Shown here piece after piece: positions 8,642-17,894 of a DNA stretch of 32,275 nucleotides; position 1 is the stretch's first letter; each line of letters opens with the position of its first letter. The stretch is from Methylobacteriaceae bacterium. Lineage in GTDB: Bacteria; Pseudomonadota; Alphaproteobacteria; Rhizobiales; Beijerinckiaceae. The DNA is taken from assembly GCA_019233695.1 (NCBI GenBank), contig JAFAME010000149.1, positions 1 through 32,275 of the forward strand. The letters run 5' to 3'. The notes under the pieces were generated by a model. The model had not been told where the DNA came from and ran no database searches. It was given only the letters and a program-made list of their open reading frames with translations. A program made the translations under genes and the position numbers.

Positions 8642-9808
8642 ATGCCCATCATCAGCACGGTCACCGATCTTGTCGACGACGTTGCCACTTGGCGACACGA
8701 CTTTCACATGCATCCGGAGCTTCTCTATGAGGTGCATCGGACCGCCGCCATCGTTGCCGAGAAGCTGAACGGCTTCGGTTGCGATGAGGTCGTCGCGGGG
8801 ATCGGCCGCACTGGCGTCGTCGGGATCATCCGCGGCCGCCGCCAGGCGTCGCGCAAGACGATTGCGCTTCGCGCCGACATGGACGCCCTGCCGATCCAAG
8901 AAGACACTGATGTTCCGTATAAATCAACCATCGACGGCAAGATGCACGCCTGCGGCCACGACGGACACACGGCGATGCTGTTGGGCGCCGCCCGACATCT
9001 TTGCGAGACACGCAATTTCGACGGGACGGCCGCCATGGTCTTCCAGCCGGCGGAGGAGGGTGGCGCCGGCGGCAAGGCGATGCTCGACGATCGCCTCATG
9101 GACCGCTTTGGGATCGGTGAGGTCTATGGAATGCATGCGATGCCCGGGTTGCCGGTCGGAGCCTTCGCCATCTGCGCCGGGCCGATCATGGCGGCGGCCG
9201 ACCGTTTCGAGATCACCGTCAAGGGCGTCGGCGGCCATGCCGCGCGGCCGCACGAATGCATCGACCCCATCATGGTCGGCGCTCAGATCGTTGGTGCCTT
9301 GCAGACGATTGCGGCGCGCGGCGTCGATCCGCTCGATGCCTGTGTGGTGTCCATCACGCGTTTCCACGCGGGCGAGGCGGTCAACGTCATTCCGACGAGC
9401 GCGCAGCTCGGCGGGACCATTCGCGCCCTGTCGGAACCGGTTCGCAGCTTCGCCGAGACGCGCCTGCATGAGATCGTCGAGGGAACTGCCGCCACGCATC
9501 GCACGACGGCCACGATCGCCTACCAGCGCGGCTATCCCGTCACGATCAACGATGCGGAAAAGACGAACTTTGCCATCCAGGCCGCCTGCGACATCGTCGG
9601 TGCCGATCGCATCGATACGGCACTGCCTCCCTCGATGGGAGCCGAGGACTTTTCCTACATGCTCGAAGCTTGCCCAGGCGCCTATATTTTCATCGGCAAC
9701 GGTGACGGAGCGAGCTGGCATCATCCGGCGTTCGACTTCAATGATGCAGCCCTGCCGTTCGGCATCAGCTATTGGGCGCGGCTCGTCGAGAATCGGCTGC
9801 CGCTTTAG
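8642..9808 (+). CDS. M20-family metallo-amidohydrolase (hippurate hydrolase type)
   Basis: A 388-residue zinc-type peptidase/amidohydrolase of the M20D branch (hippurate hydrolase, N-acyl amino acid and IAA-conjugate hydrolases). It hydrolyses an N-acyl amino acid to the acid and free amino acid in the cytosol. Metal and catalytic residues are visible: C104 and H106 in HACGHDGH, the catalytic/metal pair E138-E139 in QPAEEGG, H165 in YGMHAMPG, and a late histidine in SWHHPAF. The dimerisation domain (about 180-290) includes KGVGGHAARPHECIDP. The ATG was chosen because an in-frame extension upstream to 8240 is antisense to the exporter gene, and because GGAG lies seven bases before it. The stop lies three bases from the stop of the convergent LysR gene. 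The substrate is not known. Confidence 0.9.
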   Translation: MPIISTVTDLVDDVATWRHDFHMHPELLYEVHRTAAIVAEKLNGFGCDEVVAGIGRTGVVGIIRGRRQASRKTIALRADMDALPIQEDTDVPYKSTIDGKMHACGHDGHTAMLLGAARHLCETRNFDGTAAMVFQPAEEGGAGGKAMLDDRLMDRFGIGEVYGMHAMPGLPVGAFAICAGPIMAAADRFEITVKGVGGHAARPHECIDPIMVGAQIVGALQTIAARGVDPLDACVVSITRFHAGEAVNVIPTSAQLGGTIRALSEPVRSFAETRLHEIVEGTAATHRTTATIAYQRGYPVTINDAEKTNFAIQAACDIVGADRIDTALPPSMGAEDFSYMLEACPGAYIFIGNGDGASWHHPAFDFNDAALPFGISYWARLVENRLPL

Positions 9809-9811
9809 AAG

Positions 9812-10708
9812 CTATTGGCTCGCCGCGACATAGTCCGACAATGTCGCTGCGAGGTGATCGAACAACAGGCGCACGCGCCGGCTGCTGCGCAGATCCTCGT
9901 GCATGGCAAGCCACATGTCGAGCTCGAATCTCAGGCTTTCAGGGAGCACGGGGACCAGGTTCGGATCGCGCCTTGCAATGCCGAGTTGGCATCCTCCGAT
10001 GCCGAAACCTGCGCGCAAGGCCGCAAGCTGTGCAACGTCGCTGTCGCAACGGAACGCGAAATCATCGCGAGCGAGTTCGAATCCCGCCCTCGCTGCAATC
10101 CTTGCATTGCTCATGTCCCGGTCAAAGCCGATGAGCGGATGATCGACGATCTCGCCGAGGTCGCGGGGCAGAGGATGGCGGTCGGCGTAGGCCTTGTGCG
10201 CATAGAGGCCGACGGCAATCGGCCCGATGTGGCGGGCGACGAGAGCATCCTGGGACGGGCGCATCATGCGCACGGCGATGTCGGCGTCGCGCCGCAGCAG
10301 ATCCTGCGTCCGGTTCGACAGCACGAGCTCGATGACAATTCCCGGATGCATCTCGCGAAAGGCAGCGAGGATTTGCGGCAAGACCTCATTGCCGATGACC
10401 TCGCTTGCCGTGATCCGAACGGTTCCGCGCTCCTCGGCGGCCTCGCCGGAGGCCGCTCGAACCAGCGCATCCGCTGCCGCCGCCATCGCCTCGGCGTGGG
10501 CGACGAGCTCCAGGGCGCCCGCGGTCGGCTCAAGGCCTCTCTGCGAACGCGTGAACAGCGGGATTTTGAGTAGCGCCTCGAGCTCATCGACGTGCCGACC
10601 AACGGTCGGCTGCGTCAGTCCGAGGGAGCGAGCCGCGGCCGAAAGGCTGCCCTCCCTGATGACGGCAAGAAATGAACGATGGAGATCCCAGCTGGGGTCG
10701 TGAGTCAT
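9812..10708 (-). CDS. LysR-family transcriptional regulator
   Basis: A 298-residue LysR-type regulator. The N-terminal winged helix-turn-helix (about residues 8-65) contains the typical GSLSAAARSLGLTQPTVGRH block (20 residues), and the effector-binding domain covers roughly 90-290. Such proteins usually control a divergent gene and themselves. Here the divergent gene is the epimerase-like protein at 10806, which is the most likely target. The adjacent amidohydrolase is convergent and a less obvious target. No ribosome site precedes the ATG, and a dyad overlaps the start codon (see the separate entries), which suggests autoregulation and perhaps a leaderless transcript. Length and domain order are normal. 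Confidence 0.92.
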   Translation of the reverse strand: MTHDPSWDLHRSFLAVIREGSLSAAARSLGLTQPTVGRHVDELEALLKIPLFTRSQRGLEPTAGALELVAHAEAMAAAADALVRAASGEAAEERGTVRITASEVIGNEVLPQILAAFREMHPGIVIELVLSNRTQDLLRRDADIAVRMMRPSQDALVARHIGPIAVGLYAHKAYADRHPLPRDLGEIVDHPLIGFDRDMSNARIAARAGFELARDDFAFRCDSDVAQLAALRAGFGIGGCQLGIARRDPNLVPVLPESLRFELDMWLAMHEDLRSSRRVRLLFDHLAATLSDYVAASQ

Positions 10709-10721
10709 ACGAAATCGTATG
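10706..10721. promoter_or_regulatory. Candidate LysR operator overlapping the LysR start codon
   Basis: CATACG (10706-10711) and CGTATG (10716-10721) form an exact dyad around AAAT. Its left end is the LysR start codon. It contains a T-N10-A core, one base shorter than the textbook T-N11-A LysR box, in the only spacer between the regulator and its divergent neighbour. Binding by this LysR protein is inferred from position. Confidence 0.45.
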
Positions 10722-10743
10722 GCATCGATATGCTTTTCGGCAA
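10714..10743 (-). promoter_or_regulatory. Candidate promoter of the LysR gene, possibly leaderless
   Basis: Read on the minus strand, TTGCCG (10743-10738) and TACGAT (10719-10714) are separated by 18 bases and resemble sigma-70 hexamers (four of six matches each). The start codon A at 10708 is the sixth base after the -10 hexamer, where transcription would begin. The absence of a ribosome site fits a leaderless message. Confidence 0.35.
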
Positions 10744-10805
10744 TTTATTTATGAAGGCATGAGGCACACCTTGGCCTTCGAGAATTTTCTCTCGGAGACT
10801 AACCC

Positions 10806-11825
10806 ATGACTCAGGCAATCGATAGAACGGCGCGCCGGCGCCTTGCGCTCGTGATCGGGGCGACCGGAACCATCGGCAGCGCTGCGGCCGCGGCGCTTAA
10901 GACGCACGGCTGGGCCGTCCGAGCGCTGACCCGCGATCCCGGGCGCATCTCCGGCGGCCCTGCCGGGATCGATTGGGTGAAGGGCGACGCCATGGTCGCC
11001 CGCGATGTCGTCAGGGCCGCCGAGGGCGTGACCCTCATCGTTCACGCCGCCAATCCTCCCGGCTACAGGAACTGGCGCGGTCTTGCCATCCCGATGCTGC
11101 AGGCCTCCATCGCGGCGGCCCGCGCCAGCGGCGCGCGTCTCGTGCTTCCGGGCACCGTCTATAACTTCGGCGCCGATGCGGGCCCGGTCATCACCGAGGC
11201 ATCACCGCAGCATCCGACGACTCGAAAGGGTGCCGTGCGGGTCGAGATGGAGCGCCTGCTGGCGGAGGCGGCCCGCACGGGCGTGCGCTCGCTCATCGTT
11301 CGCGCCGGCGACTTTTTCGGCCCGCATGCAAAGAACAGCTGGTTCACGCAAGGGCTCGTCCGCGGAAGCCGACCGCTGCAATCGATTCCCTACCCTGGCC
11401 CCCGCCACGTCGGACATACCTGGGCCTATGTGCCGGATCTCGCCGAGACGATCACGCGCCTCGCCGAGATCGAGGCCGATCTCCCGGACCACGAGATGTT
11501 CAATTTCGGCGGGCACTGGATGGAGCCGGGGGTCGAAATGGCGCATGCGGTGCGCCGGGCTTTGGGGGCTCCCGAGCTGCCGATTCGCGGCTTTCCTTGG
11601 TACGCGGTCTATCTCGCCGCACCTTTCGTGACCATGATGCGCGAGATGATCGAAATGCGCTATCTCTGGAAGGTGCCCCTGCGGCTTGACAACCGCAAGC
11701 TTGTCAGCGTGCTTGGCACGGAGCCGCACACGCCGCTCGATCAGGCAGTGCGCGCGTCGCTGCAAAGTCTTGGACATCTCGAACCGACGGCGGTTGAACG
11801 CGAGCGTACTCTGACGGCGCTGTGA
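10806..11825 (+). CDS. NAD-dependent epimerase/dehydratase-like SDR protein
   Basis: A 339-residue extended short-chain dehydrogenase-like protein. The nucleotide-binding motif GATGTIG is at residues 18-24, followed by a Rossmann pattern. Blocks such as VRAGDFFGP and GHTWAYVPDLAET are typical of a subfamily annotated only as NAD-dependent epimerase. The catalytic YxxxK dyad of classical SDRs is not seen where expected; the region reads TTRKGAVRVEMERL. The protein may therefore bind NAD(P) without classical SDR chemistry, or use other residues. GGAGA lies just upstream of the ATG. It is divergent from the LysR gene, with 97 bases between, and is its likely target. The function is unknown beyond the fold. 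Confidence 0.82.
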   Translation: MTQAIDRTARRRLALVIGATGTIGSAAAAALKTHGWAVRALTRDPGRISGGPAGIDWVKGDAMVARDVVRAAEGVTLIVHAANPPGYRNWRGLAIPMLQASIAAARASGARLVLPGTVYNFGADAGPVITEASPQHPTTRKGAVRVEMERLLAEAARTGVRSLIVRAGDFFGPHAKNSWFTQGLVRGSRPLQSIPYPGPRHVGHTWAYVPDLAETITRLAEIEADLPDHEMFNFGGHWMEPGVEMAHAVRRALGAPELPIRGFPWYAVYLAAPFVTMMREMIEMRYLWKVPLRLDNRKLVSVLGTEPHTPLDQAVRASLQSLGHLEPTAVERERTLTAL

Positions 11826-11899
11826 CTGTGCGGTGCTCAGCCGAGTCGGAATTGGCCAGGTGCAAGCTTCCGGTCATGGGTGGCGCTAGATCCGCCTAT

Positions 11900-12310
11900 T
11901 CAGGATGCGGGTTCGCCATCCTGCGGAAAGATGCCTGCGGCTTCCTTCGCCGCGGCGCCGCCCAACTGGTGCGACACCCGCTCAATGCGCGCGGCGGCAC
12001 GCGACAGCGCCTGAGCAACGGAATCGGTCCAACCATCGCTTGAGGCCTGGGCGGCGCCGTGTGCGAGCTGCAGCTCCGACTTCTCCTCCTCGAGGGCAGC
12101 AATCCGCTTGCGCGCCTCGACGAGCTCATCGGCAAGGGTCAGCGCCGCCATCACGGTGATACGCTGATCGCCGATCTCGCCGAAGGAGCCCCGCAATTCG
12201 GTGATCTTCCGTTCGAGGGTGCGGGCCAATTCCTCCAGATGCGGTTCCTCGCCATCGCCACACGCCATCCGGTATGGGCGTCCGGCGATCGTGACCGTCA
12301 CGTGCGCCAT
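11900..12310 (-). CDS. zapA: Cell division protein ZapA
   Basis: A 136-residue ZapA homologue, a cytosolic protein that bundles FtsZ filaments and supports the Z-ring. The N-terminal globular part starts [15 protein letters not shown] and continues into [14 protein letters not shown], followed by the [16 protein letters not shown] block, all typical of ZapA. A coiled coil (about 65-95) leads to a variable tail. ATG 12310 is preferred to GTG 12313 because GGAGA lies at a better distance. It follows the DUF4164 coiled-coil gene by 20 bases on the same strand, an arrangement common in Hyphomicrobiales. Only 74 bases separate its stop from the convergent epimerase-like gene, leaving no room there for a 6S RNA gene. 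Confidence 0.9.
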   Translation of the reverse strand: MAHVTVTIAGRPYRMACGDGEEPHLEELARTLERKITELRGSFGEIGDQRITVMAALTLADELVEARKRIAALEEEKSELQLAHGAAQASSDGWTDSVAQALSRAAARIERVSHQLGGAAAKEAAGIFPQDGEPAS

Positions 12311-12330
12311 CACGATTCTCCCCGACGGAT

Positions 12331-12627
12331 CTACCCGGCCTCCTCGGCCGGCTCGATTGTGTCAAGCACGGCGCGGATCGTCGCGCTCGCCCGCTCCAGC
12401 CGGCGCGCCACCTCCCCGTTGGCGGTCGCCAACGCCTTGTTGCGCGCGATCGTCCCGTCGAGTTCGACCGCCAACCGCGAGCGATCGTCCTGCATGACGG
12501 CGTATTCCTCTTCGAGGTTGGCGCGCTCGGCCTCCGCCTGGGCGCGCCTTGCCTCGGCCGCTTCCAGCATTTCGATGGCGGCCGCCAGCCGCTTCAATGC
12601 GCTATCGAGGTTGTCGCGTGGGGTCAT
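12331..12627 (-). CDS. DUF4164 coiled-coil protein
   Basis: A 98-residue protein that is almost wholly coiled coil and rich in Ala, Glu and Arg (for example [20 protein letters not shown], about 24-43). It has no membrane segment or signal peptide. It matches DUF4164, a small family found directly upstream of zapA in Rhizobiales. Co-transcription with zapA (20-base gap) suggests a cell-division-related role, but no function is established. It is divergent from tkt, with 247 bases between. Confidence 0.82.
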   Translation of the reverse strand: MTPRDNLDSALKRLAAAIEMLEAAEARRAQAEAERANLEEEYAVMQDDRSRLAVELDGTIARNKALATANGEVARRLERASATIRAVLDTIEPAEEAG

Positions 12628-12749
12628 CGGATTTCAATGGCTTCGCGGCGGGACCTTAGGCTTCGCACGAACCCTGCGTCAACGCGAGATCGAATCTCCC
12701 CACAGTTTAGACGCGACACTTTGGGCAATTGTCGGGCCGGTCCGGTGCG

Positions 12750-12777
12750 TTGACACAAGGGGGCGAGGTGCTATCAA
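12750..12777 (+). promoter_or_regulatory. Candidate sigma-70 promoter of tkt-gap-pgk
   Basis: TTGACA (12750-12755), an exact -35 consensus, is followed after 16 bases by TATCAA (12772-12777), with four of six -10 matches. It faces tkt and predicts a leader of about 90 bases. It lies in the 247-base spacer shared with the divergent DUF4164-zapA pair. Confidence 0.55.
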
Positions 12778-12874
12778 GCGCGCGGGCGTGGCGCCCGGCC
12801 GCGCCGCCCCACCGTTTTCGTGCGCCCCCGTTTCGAGTTCAGCCTCGAACGCCGCCCGCCAACCGGACCGAAAC

Positions 12875-14863
12875 ATGGCACCGAGCGTCTCCCATTCCTC
12901 GATGGCAAATGCCATCCGTGCGCTCGCCATGGACGCGGTCGAGTTGGCGAAGTCGGGCCATCCGGGCCTGCCGATGGGGGCCGCGGACGTGGCAACCGTC
13001 TTGTTCGCGCACGTCCTGAAATTCGATGCGGCAGCGCCGCACTGGCCGGATCGCGATCGTTTCGTCCTGTCGGCCGGACACGGCTCGATGCTGCTCTATT
13101 CCCTCCTCTACCTGGTGGGGGAAGGCGGCATGACCATCGACGATCTGAAGCATTTCCGCCAGGTCGGCTCCAACACGCCGGGGCATCCCGAATATCATCA
13201 TACAATTGGCGTCGAGACGACGACGGGTCCGCTCGGCCAGGGCATATCGACAGCCGTCGGCATGGCGCTGGCCGAACGCATGCTCGCCGCTGAATTTGGC
13301 CCGGTCGTCGATCACATGACCTACGTCCTCGCCTCGGACGGTGATCTTATGGAGGGCATCTCGCACGAGGCGATCTCGATTGCCGGGCATCTGCGCCTGA
13401 ACAAGCTGATCGTGCTTTATGACGACAACGGCATCTCGATCGACGGCCCGCTGTCGCTTGCCGATTCCGTCGATCAGGTGAAGCGCTTCCAGGCGGCCAA
13501 CTGGAATGCCGAGCGCATCGACGGGCAGGATCCCGAGGCGATCCTGCATGCCATCTGCAAGGCGCAGGCGTCCGACAAGCCGAGCCTGATCGCGTGCCGA
13601 ACTACGATCGGCTACGGCGCGCCGAAGCGGGCGGGCACCAACAAGGCACACGGGGAAGCGCTCGGCGCCGAGGAGGTCGCTGGCGCGCGCAAGAACCTGC
13701 ACTGGCCGTACCCGCCCTTCGAAATCCCGGACGAAATTCTGGAGGCTTGGCGGGCGGTCGGCCGGAAGGGCGCCGTCGCTCATGCCGCCTGGAAGACGGC
13801 GCATGCGGCGCTTCCGATGGAAAGGCGGGCCGAGTTCGATCGCCGCCTTGCCGGCAATCTGCCGCGGACATTCGATGCTGTGGTCAAGGCCTACAAGGAG
13901 AAGCTTGCGGCTGAACCGGTGGAAATCGCCACGCGAAAAGCGTCGGAGGCGATGCTGAAAGTGCTCGCGCCTGCCGTCCCCGAGCTCATCACGAGTTCGG
14001 CCGATCTTACTCCCTCCAACAATACCAAGGTCGAGGCCACGCACGACATCTCGCCTGGCAGTTACGGCGGTCGCTACGTGCACTGGGGAGTGCGCGAACA
14101 TGGCATGGCGGCAGCGCTGAACGGCTTGGCTGTGCACGGCGGATTTGCGCCCTCGGGAGCGACGTTCCTCGTCTTTACCGACTATTGTCGCCCGGCGATC
14201 CGCCTTGCCGCCCTGATGGGCATCCGCGTCATCCTGGTGATGACGCATGATTCCATCGGCCTTGGCGAAGACGGCCCGACGCATCAGCCGATCGAGCATC
14301 TCGCAGCCCTGCGCGCCATCCCCAACCTCCTCGTATTCCGGCCGGCGGACTCGACCGAGACGGTCGAGTGCTGGGAACTTGCCCTCAAGACGACGACCTC
14401 GCCCTCGATCCTGGCGCTGACCCGCCAAAACCTTCCGGCCGTGCGGCGCAAGATGACGGATGAGAACCTGTGCGCCCGGGGCGCCTACGAGGTCTCTCCG
14501 GCGAGCGGCACCGCGGCGGTTTCCTTGTTTGCCTCCGGCTCGGAGGTGTCGATTGCGCTCGATGCGCAAAAGCTCCTCGGCGATGAGGGCGTGAGCGCCC
14601 GGGTCGTGTCGGTGCCCTGCATGAATCTCTTCGACCAGCAGGACGAGGTCTATCGGCGCACCGTCATCGGCGACGCGCCGATCCGGGTCGGCGTCGAGGC
14701 AGCCGTTCGCCAGGGCTGGGATCCGATCATCGGCGTCGACGGCGCCTTCATCGGCATGTCCACGTTCGGCGCGAGTGGTCCCTACAAGAAGGTCTACGAA
14801 CATTTCGGCATCACGCCGCAGGCGGTGGCCGCCGCGGCGCTCAGGCGCCACAATCTCGCCTGA
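12875..14863 (+). CDS. tkt: Transketolase
   Basis: A 662-residue thiamine-diphosphate enzyme that transfers two-carbon ketol units between sugar phosphates in the non-oxidative pentose phosphate (and, where present, Calvin) pathway. Visible motifs are [10 protein letters not shown] (26-35), [10 protein letters not shown] (66-75) with H69, the thiamine-diphosphate/metal motif around SDGDLMEG (154-161), [12 protein letters not shown] with catalytic E408, and [15 protein letters not shown]. Length matches bacterial transketolases. ATG 12875 was chosen because the protein pattern begins there, although the frame is open much farther upstream; ATG 12902 is an alternative. The ribosome site is weak. 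It heads a plus-strand run with gap (66 bases later) and pgk, the usual alphaproteobacterial central-carbon order. Confidence 0.96.
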   Translation: MAPSVSHSSMANAIRALAMDAVELAKSGHPGLPMGAADVATVLFAHVLKFDAAAPHWPDRDRFVLSAGHGSMLLYSLLYLVGEGGMTIDDLKHFRQVGSNTPGHPEYHHTIGVETTTGPLGQGISTAVGMALAERMLAAEFGPVVDHMTYVLASDGDLMEGISHEAISIAGHLRLNKLIVLYDDNGISIDGPLSLADSVDQVKRFQAANWNAERIDGQDPEAILHAICKAQASDKPSLIACRTTIGYGAPKRAGTNKAHGEALGAEEVAGARKNLHWPYPPFEIPDEILEAWRAVGRKGAVAHAAWKTAHAALPMERRAEFDRRLAGNLPRTFDAVVKAYKEKLAAEPVEIATRKASEAMLKVLAPAVPELITSSADLTPSNNTKVEATHDISPGSYGGRYVHWGVREHGMAAALNGLAVHGGFAPSGATFLVFTDYCRPAIRLAALMGIRVILVMTHDSIGLGEDGPTHQPIEHLAALRAIPNLLVFRPADSTETVECWELALKTTTSPSILALTRQNLPAVRRKMTDENLCARGAYEVSPASGTAAVSLFASGSEVSIALDAQKLLGDEGVSARVVSVPCMNLFDQQDEVYRRTVIGDAPIRVGVEAAVRQGWDPIIGVDGAFIGMSTFGASGPYKKVYEHFGITPQAVAAAALRRHNLA

Positions 14864-14929
14864 TATTCGCGAAGATCGTGCCGCTCGCCACCTGCGGATC
14901 ATCCGCTGATCCTTGTCGAGGAGACTGCA

Positions 14930-15937
14930 ATGACGGTCAGGGTCGCAATCAACGGGTTTGGACGCATCGGACGCAACGTCCTTCGCGCCATTGTGGAATC
15001 GGGTCGCAGCGACATCGAGGTCGTCTCGGTCAATGACCTCGGGCCGGTCGAGACCAATGCGCATCTGCTGCGGTTCGATTCGGTGCACGGCCGTTTCCCG
15101 CATGAAGTGACCGTCAAGGGCGATACGATCAGCTGCGGCAATGGCGCGATCAAGGTGACGGCCGTCAAGAACCCGGCCGAGCTGCCGCACAAGGAGCTCG
15201 GCATCGACGTGGCGCTCGAGTGCACCGGCATCTTCACCTCCAAGGACAAGGCGAAGATGCATCTCGATGCCGGCGCCAGGCGGGTCCTGGTCTCGGCGCC
15301 CGCGGACGGCGCCGACATGACGGTCGTCTACGGCGTCAACCACGACAAGCTGACGAAGGACCACCTCGTCGTCTCGAACGGCTCATGCACGACCAATTGC
15401 CTGGCGCCGGTCGCCAAAGTCCTGAACGATTCCGTCGGTATCGAGACGGGCTTCATGACGACGATCCATTCCTATACCGGCGATCAGCCCACGCTCGACA
15501 CCTTGCACAAGGACCTCTACCGCGGCCGCGCCGCTGCGCTGTCGATGATCCCGACCTCGACCGGTGCGGCCAAGGCCATCGGCCTTGTCCTGCCGGAACT
15601 CAAAGGCAAGCTCGACGGCGTTGCCGTTCGCGTGCCGACGCCGAACGTCTCGGTGATCGATCTCAAAATCGTTGCGCAACGCGCGACGAGCAAGGAAGAG
15701 ATCAACGAAGCGATGAAGCGCGCGGCCGAACAGGAGCTGAAGGGCATTCTCAACTACACCACGCATCCCAACGTTTCGGCGGACTTCAACCATGATCCGC
15801 ATTCGGCTACCTTCCACATGGACCAGACCAAGGTCTTGAACGGCACGTTCGTTCGCGTCATGAGCTGGTATGATAACGAATGGGGCTTTTCCAACCGTAT
15901 GGCAGACACTGCCGTCGCCATGGGAAAGACGGTTTGA
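14930..15937 (+). CDS. gap: Type I glyceraldehyde-3-phosphate dehydrogenase
   Basis: A 335-residue cytosolic enzyme that oxidises glyceraldehyde 3-phosphate to 1,3-bisphosphoglycerate in glycolysis, or runs in reverse in gluconeogenesis. It begins with the INGFGRIGR nucleotide-binding motif (7-15). The NAD-preferring aspartate is D36 in VNDLG. The catalytic cysteine is C153 in [12 protein letters not shown] and its base is H180 in [10 protein letters not shown]. The C-terminal motif [13 protein letters not shown] is complete. A strong GAGGAG ribosome site precedes the ATG. It lies between tkt and pgk and is probably co-transcribed with them. No irregularity is seen. Confidence 0.97.
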   Translation: MTVRVAINGFGRIGRNVLRAIVESGRSDIEVVSVNDLGPVETNAHLLRFDSVHGRFPHEVTVKGDTISCGNGAIKVTAVKNPAELPHKELGIDVALECTGIFTSKDKAKMHLDAGARRVLVSAPADGADMTVVYGVNHDKLTKDHLVVSNGSCTTNCLAPVAKVLNDSVGIETGFMTTIHSYTGDQPTLDTLHKDLYRGRAAALSMIPTSTGAAKAIGLVLPELKGKLDGVAVRVPTPNVSVIDLKIVAQRATSKEEINEAMKRAAEQELKGILNYTTHPNVSADFNHDPHSATFHMDQTKVLNGTFVRVMSWYDNEWGFSNRMADTAVAMGKTV

Positions 15938-16001
15938 ATGATCTGCGCTTCGGCGCGGACGTTGGGGGCGCGGACCAGACGGCCAACCCCGAGGTGCGGA
16001 C

Positions 16002-16391
16002 ATGAACGAGAACACATCGCAGAAGATCGAGCCGGTGATCGTCGCAAGACCGGGTTCCGGCGACAGTATCGCCGTCGACCCGGCGCTTGCTGGGCGGCCA
16101 GGGGCTGAACAGCTCGCCCGCATCGAGGAGAAGGCGGCCCGCATCGAGGACAAGTTCGCGCGGTCGGAAGCCCTGCTGCTGCGCGTGCAGGCGACCTTCG
16201 AGGATGCCATGACGGAGTTCGGGGACTTGGCGCGCCGTGGCGACGTTGCGGCCGTCGAGCAGCGCATCCGTCAGGTTCCGGGTTTCGGCGGTCTTTTCGT
16301 GCTGGCGATCCTGGCGGCGGTGCTCGGTGCAGGCCTCACGATCGCCGCGCTGAAGTTCGGCGTTCCCTGGCCCGTCCTCCAGCCAAGATAG
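16002..16391 (+). CDS. Small tail-anchored coiled-coil membrane protein, function unknown
   Basis: I do not recognise the family of this 129-residue protein. It has a polar, flexible N terminus, a probable short coiled coil with a repeated [16 protein letters not shown] pattern (about 39-54), and a single hydrophobic segment near the C terminus ([20 protein letters not shown], about 94-113). It is therefore likely tail-anchored in the inner membrane with its N terminus in the cytosol. GAGG lies upstream of the ATG. It sits between gap (64 bases before) and pgk (113 bases after) on the same strand, so it is probably transcribed with glycolytic genes. No catalytic motif is visible. A link to glycolysis is inferred only from position. 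Confidence 0.75.
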   Translation: MNENTSQKIEPVIVARPGSGDSIAVDPALAGRPGAEQLARIEEKAARIEDKFARSEALLLRVQATFEDAMTEFGDLARRGDVAAVEQRIRQVPGFGGLFVLAILAAVLGAGLTIAALKFGVPWPVLQPR

Positions 16392-16504
16392 GCCGTTCGG
16401 CCGCCGCCCGCGAATTCTCGTATCCATTCGGTCGGGCGGCCATCATCCTGACGTCGGGGCGACAACCAGCCGCGAGCCATGCGGCTTTGGAGGCACGACC
16501 GATC

Positions 16505-17728
16505 ATGCCGAGTTTCCGCACCCTCGACGACCTTGACCCCAAGGGCAAGCGCGTTCTCGTGCGCGTCGACCTGAACGTGCCCATGGAGGACGGCAAGGTG
16601 ACGGACGCAACGCGCATCGAGCGCGTCGTGCCCACCATCCGGGAGCTGGCCGACAAGGGGGGCAGGGTGATCCTGCTTGCCCATTTCGGTCGCCCGAAGG
16701 GGCCTGACACGGAAAACTCGCTGCGTCCGGTCGCAACAGCCGTCGCAGGCAGCCTCGGAAAGCCGGTCGCCTTCGCCGAGGATTGCGTCGGCGAGACGGC
16801 GGCCGCCGCAATTGCCCAACTGCACGACGGCGACGTGCTGCTGCTCGAAAACACGCGCTTCCACAAGGGCGAGGAAAAGAACGATCCGGGCTTCGTCGGG
16901 GAGCTCGCCAAGCTCGGCGATGTCTACGTCAACGACGCCTTCTCGGCCGCCCATCGCGCCCATGCCTCGACCGAGGGCCTCGCGCACAAGCTGCCGCCCT
17001 ATGCGGGACGCGCCATGCAGGCCGAACTCGAGGCTCTCGCTGCAGCGCTCGAACGCCCGGCCCGGCCGGTCGTGGCCATCGTCGGGGGCGCGAAGGTCTC
17101 CTCGAAGCTCGAGCTCCTTGGCAACCTCGTCAACAAGGTCGACGCCCTCGTCATCGGCGGCGGCATGGCCAACACCTTCCTCGCGGCACTCGGCAAGCCG
17201 GTCGGCAAGTCGCTTTGCGAACACGACCTTGCCGATACGGCCCGGCAGATCCTGACGGCAGCAAAGACTGCGGGCTGCGACATCGTGCTCCCCGCCGACG
17301 GCGTCGTCGCCCAGGAGTTCAAGGCGCATGCCGCCTCCCATGTCGCCGCCGTCGATGAGGTCGGTTCCGGCGAGATGATCCTCGATATCGGGCCGCGCTC
17401 GCTGCGCAGCGTCGAGGAGAAGCTCGACGCCGCCAAGACGCTGGTGTGGAACGGGCCGCTCGGCGCCTTCGAATTGTCTCCGTTCGACGCCGCGACAAGC
17501 GCTGCCGCCGCGTGTGCGGCGCGCCTCACGCGGGCGGGAAAGCTGGTCTCAGTCGCGGGCGGCGGCGACACGGTTGCGGCCCTCAATCACGCTGGTGTGG
17601 CCGACGCTTTCACCTATGTTTCCACCGCCGGCGGCGCCTTCCTTGAGTGGCTCGAGGGCAAAACGCTGCCGGGCGTCAAGGCATTGCAGAAGATAGAGAA
17701 CGGACAACAGAGGACAGATGAGCGATGA
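16505..17728 (+). CDS. pgk: Phosphoglycerate kinase
   Basis: A 407-residue two-domain kinase that makes ATP from 1,3-bisphosphoglycerate and ADP, or runs in reverse. Family motifs are [13 protein letters not shown] near the N terminus, [22 protein letters not shown] at the start of the nucleotide domain, and GGGDTVAAL with [12 protein letters not shown] at the end. ATG 16505 was preferred to an in-frame TTG at 16487 because the GGAGG ribosome site lies within and just after that TTG. The last dozen residues after LPGVKAL ([12 protein letters not shown]) extend beyond the usual end and run into poorly conserved DNA, which may mark a junction with the decayed region downstream. It follows gap and the small membrane protein on the same strand. 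Confidence 0.96.
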   Translation: MPSFRTLDDLDPKGKRVLVRVDLNVPMEDGKVTDATRIERVVPTIRELADKGGRVILLAHFGRPKGPDTENSLRPVATAVAGSLGKPVAFAEDCVGETAAAAIAQLHDGDVLLLENTRFHKGEEKNDPGFVGELAKLGDVYVNDAFSAAHRAHASTEGLAHKLPPYAGRAMQAELEALAAALERPARPVVAIVGGAKVSSKLELLGNLVNKVDALVIGGGMANTFLAALGKPVGKSLCEHDLADTARQILTAAKTAGCDIVLPADGVVAQEFKAHAASHVAAVDEVGSGEMILDIGPRSLRSVEEKLDAAKTLVWNGPLGAFELSPFDAATSAAAACAARLTRAGKLVSVAGGGDTVAALNHAGVADAFTYVSTAGGAFLEWLEGKTLPGVKALQKIENGQQRTDER

Positions 17729-17774
17729 CAAATCCGCTTTCTGCCCTGTATCGTCTGTCCCTCGCTGCATCGGC

Positions 17775-17894
17775 ATGTCGCTTGGCTGCAACATCGGCGT
17801 GCCGGTCTTTGGCGGCTTTGCGTCGCTGGTCGTGACCCGGCTGATTGGGGTGACCGGCAGGAAGCTCGCGCCGAGCTTTTATCCGATCACCACC
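17775..17894 (+). pseudogene. Remnant of an MHS-type (proline/betaine-like) MFS transporter
   Basis: A stretch of about 40 codons reads like the C-terminal quarter of a metabolite:H+ symporter: SLGCNIGVPVFGGFASLVVT, followed by RLIGVTG and LAPSFYPIT. Family members have a segment of the form SLGYN-AVFGGFAPL-TWLI-TG-APAFY at this place. Key positions are altered, for example Y to C after SLG and A to P before VFGG. The preceding domains are absent and the frame runs on into sequence with no resemblance. The rest of 17729-18067 shows nothing recognisable. It appears to be a decayed transporter gene left between pgk and the ABC-like gene. The family match is from memory of the motif and not from a search. 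Confidence 0.5.

Noticed and set aside
11826-11899. Possible 6S RNA gene next to zapA, as seen in many relatives
   Set aside because: The gap is only 74 bases, too short for a 6S RNA of about 160 bases, and no fitting stem was seen.
14885-14910. Short dyad GCGGAT-C-ATCCGC between tkt and gap
   Set aside because: A one-base loop cannot form a hairpin and nothing else marks it as a site.
12839-15364. A very long open frame on the minus strand opposite tkt and gap, and similar long frames opposite other genes such as 1110-3212
   Set aside because: They mirror well-identified genes, have arginine- and aspartate-rich translations without family motifs, and arise from the codon bias of high-GC DNA.
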